DNA of 64,000 nt, taken from NCBI RefSeq assembly GCF_004116265.1, contig NZ_QOUX01000001.1, forward strand, positions 434,001-498,000, given 5' to 3'. Source of the DNA: Anaerobacillus alkaliphilus (GTDB lineage: Bacteria; Bacillota; Bacilli; Bacillales; Anaerobacillaceae). Within the stretch, counting starts at the first letter, position 1. Every line of letters starts with the position of its first letter. Below, piece after piece: positions 61,883-64,000 of this stretch. Both the position numbers and the translations under genes were made by a program. The notes under the pieces were generated by a model. That model was not told the DNA's origin and searched no databases. It was given only the letters and a program-made list of their open reading frames with translations.

Positions 61883-62446
61883 CTATGCCTTTAAAACATC
61901 GTGATCAACATATCTTTCGCCGTTTAACTGGCTAATTACGTTAATAGCTACCTTTGCACCGTCTCCAGCTGTAATAATCGTATGAACGCTAACTCCAGCG
62001 ACAGTTCCTGCAGCCCAAATGCCTTCAACATTCGTTTTACCTTCTGCATCAACAGCAATTACTGTTTTAATTCTTGGTTCTGTACCATCTTTTGTAGCAA
62101 CACCAATTTTTTCAGCTAAATCAACAGCGACACCTGTTGCTAAAATCACATGACCTGCTTCAAATATTTGGTTTTCCACTTCGACTTTGAAACCGTTATC
62201 TGCTTTTTCAATTGTTCCGACAGTGCCTTCAATAATTTCAGCACCATGTTTACTTGCTTGTTTCTTACCTGTTTCTACAAGGTCTGGACCTGTTATTTCT
62301 GTTACCCCATAGTGGTTTTCAACCCATGCTCTTTTTGTCATGCTTTTGTCATTGTCGATTAATAAAGTCTTTTTCCCTGCTTTTGCTGTAAAAATTGCAG
62401 CGCTGGCACCGGCAGGACCTGCTCCAATAATAATGATATCATACAT
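61883..62446 (-). CDS. Short FAD-dependent oxidoreductase, TrxB-like half
   Basis: 187 residues. It has the FAD motif IIIGAGPAGASAAIF at the start, ILATGVAVD in the middle and IWAAGTVAG...HTIITAGDGAKVAI at the end, as in thioredoxin reductases. But it lacks the NADPH domain and the CxxC redox site, and full TrxB is near 310-320 residues. It may need a partner reductase or work as a small flavoprotein. GGGGTG precedes ATG. A known short-TrxB group exists in Bacillus, so it is probably not a broken gene. Confidence 0.82.
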   Translation of the reverse strand: MYDIIIIGAGPAGASAAIFTAKAGKKTLLIDNDKSMTKRAWVENHYGVTEITGPDLVETGKKQASKHGAEIIEGTVGTIEKADNGFKVEVENQIFEAGHVILATGVAVDLAEKIGVATKDGTEPRIKTVIAVDAEGKTNVEGIWAAGTVAGVSVHTIITAGDGAKVAINVISQLNGERYVDHDVLKA

Positions 62447-62663
62447 AAGCTAACACCCCTTGGTTTGTAGTAGTTATAGCAACTAAATGGTTGTTGTGCA
62501 TACTAATAACGTTCACCATTATAAAATATTGGTATTTCTACTGTCAATTGATCTGACTTCCTATTTTAACCATGTAAGTTACACTATAATATGAACATTG
62601 TATTAATTAGATTTTACAATTACTATAAGAATAGTAGAATATACTGAAGGGAATTACCTCTAG

Positions 62664-63875
62664 ATGCAATTGAATTTATTAATTAAACAACGAAATGGTC
62701 TTGTAATGAGAGTTTTGTGGATTTCTTATTTACTAATGACCATCTTTTATTTATTGATCGATCCGCAAATTACCACTGTATGGCCACCCGTAGGTTTTGT
62801 GATTTGTATTCTTTGTACAATTTTGGTGAAGGTGGACAAGTACGAAGAGTGGATTATGTACACGATTATTACGGCCGTTATCGGTTACTTATCCTACCTT
62901 AATTGGCAGTATCCATATTTGGTTAATTATATTTTCTTGCTATTTGGTATTATCATAGCTTCTTTATATCAAAGTTACAAAGCAATACTATATTCTGGTG
63001 TTCTTACTTTAATTTCTTTGGTATTTTTCTATCTTTTTAATTTTGAACAAATATTTTCTAGTATTATTAAATTGGATGTTATTTACTTTATTTTATTTGC
63101 GGTATTATTGATGATTTTCTTTTTTTACCATGTTAAGTTCACAAGAATTCTTTGGCTGAAGGCACAAGAGAATGAAAAAATGACGAAAGAACAATTGTCC
63201 AAAACGGAAGAAAAATTAATTCAGTCGGAAAAACTTTCAATGACAGGTCAATTAGCAGCAGGAATTGCTCATGAAATCCGTAATCCACTAACTGTGTTGT
63301 CAGGATTTGTCCAATTGCTAGATAAAGACGAGAAAAATAGAGAGATTATGCTATCGGAAATAGAAAGAATTAACTTGATTGTTAGTGAATTACTAATCTT
63401 AGCTAAGCCCAAGGAAATTAATTTTCATCAGGTTCATTTAGAAGAGACGCTTAATGAAGTTTATGTTTTATTTAAATCACAGTTCCATCAACAGGAGATT
63501 CAAGTTAACCTTTGTTATTCCGAGGATAATTTTTATATTTTGGGCAATAAAAATCAGTTGAAACAGGTGTTTATTAATATCTTTAAAAATGCAATTGAAG
63601 CCATAGAGTCTGAAGGATTTATTGATGTGAGTGTAAAAGAAGTGGATCGAAAAATTATAGCTACAATATTTAATAATGGCCCTAAAATAGATGATGCTAT
63701 CTTGAATGATATTGGTCAACCCTTTATAACTTCAAAAGAGAAAGGTACTGGGCTTGGGCTAATGATTAGCAACAAGATTGTGTCTGACCACGGCGGAGAA
63801 CTTCATATTTATAATGGGGAAAGAATTGGCGTTACTATAGAAATTGCTCTTCCAGTTTCATTGAAGATAAATTAG
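62664..63875 (+). CDS. Membrane sensor histidine kinase, KinB-like
   Basis: 403 residues. Six membrane segments in the first 155 residues have very short loops, as in KinB. The HisKA box is AHEIRNPLTV with His203, then NIFKNAIEAI (N-box), GQPFITSKEKGTGLGLMI (F/G2 boxes). It probably feeds the sporulation phosphorelay, like KinB. This is by domain plan; a KapB homologue at 5.3-5.7 kb is suggestive but 57 kb away. AGGGA lies about 12 nt before ATG. Confidence 0.88.
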   Translation: MQLNLLIKQRNGLVMRVLWISYLLMTIFYLLIDPQITTVWPPVGFVICILCTILVKVDKYEEWIMYTIITAVIGYLSYLNWQYPYLVNYIFLLFGIIIASLYQSYKAILYSGVLTLISLVFFYLFNFEQIFSSIIKLDVIYFILFAVLLMIFFFYHVKFTRILWLKAQENEKMTKEQLSKTEEKLIQSEKLSMTGQLAAGIAHEIRNPLTVLSGFVQLLDKDEKNREIMLSEIERINLIVSELLILAKPKEINFHQVHLEETLNEVYVLFKSQFHQQEIQVNLCYSEDNFYILGNKNQLKQVFINIFKNAIEAIESEGFIDVSVKEVDRKIIATIFNNGPKIDDAILNDIGQPFITSKEKGTGLGLMISNKIVSDHGGELHIYNGERIGVTIEIALPVSLKIN

Positions 63876-63918
63876 TAACAAACAAAAGAAGTACGTTTTT
63901 GGTGAATAGGAGAAAACA

Positions 63919-63942
63919 GGGTGGCAATTGCCACTCTTTTTT
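63919..63942 (+). terminator. Terminator of the kinase gene
   Basis: GGTGGCAATTGCCACT folds on a 14-bp perfect palindrome, then T6. Confidence 0.8.
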
Positions 63943-64000
63943 CTGTGAATTTTTAGAAATTGGAATGGTACAATCCAAGGACCTCATAGTATCAAAGTAA

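Overview
The window is a low-GC (visibly AT-rich) Firmicute chromosome segment, almost certainly from an endospore-forming Bacillaceae. Support comes from close relatives of Bacillus subtilis YvgN, KapB, ExoA, YfiT/BstA and YvgT, a YjcZ-type sporulation miniprotein, a SpoVB/YkvU-like flippase, a KinB-like sensor kinase, CodY boxes, and strong Shine-Dalgarno sequences with frequent GTG/TTG starts. I cannot place it below family level. No rRNA, tRNA, CRISPR array, transposase or complete prophage was seen.

Layout. 1-22.1 kb is mostly ordinary chromosome. It holds an M20 amidohydrolase cut by the window edge, an aldo-keto reductase (yvgN), a methyltransferase, a two-gene operon of an archaeal-type glycerol-1-phosphate dehydrogenase and a HAD phosphatase, kapB, exoA, and a CodY-controlled branched-chain aminotransferase. 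These are followed by an EamA transporter with a molybdopterin oxidoreductase, a 1139-residue membrane protein, a small operon with a HELLH membrane protein and an aminoglycoside-phosphotransferase-like enzyme, a GAF sensor-kinase relic, and an MDR/SDR/GNAT operon. 24.9-32.8 kb holds an AraC regulator, an MFS transporter, a nucleotidyltransferase/signal peptidase/BstA operon, a MocR regulator, DinB and GNAT enzymes.

22.3-24.7 kb and 32.8-40.3 kb form an accessory zone. It is a run of small, same-strand genes (single-TM proteins, lipoproteins, GNAT and VOC enzymes, DUF2785, a rhomboid protease). Most gene ends carry a short repeat with a TTAAACAAACG-like core and a TTAGTGGAACA-like second half, 14 copies in all. 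Several genes here are broken by one-base deletions or a nonsense codon, and part of a MazF-like toxin remains. The arrangement resembles a gene-cassette array without a visible integrase.

41-64 kb is again chromosome-like. It holds a flippase, a DUF3231 protein, a zinc ribbon and Nudix operon, an EamA transporter overlapping an M20 carbamoyl-amino-acid hydrolase, and a TetR regulator whose 15-bp operator is shared with the next gene. Further on are a LysM protein, a metallophosphoesterase, a class A penicillin-binding protein, an amidase, a UPF0126 protein, a short FAD oxidoreductase and a membrane histidine kinase.

The most striking non-coding signal is a tandem array of twelve exact-length 52-bp units at 56922-57545. 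Each unit carries a hairpin, and the changes between units mostly preserve pairing. A second structured intergenic stretch lies at 61252-61401.
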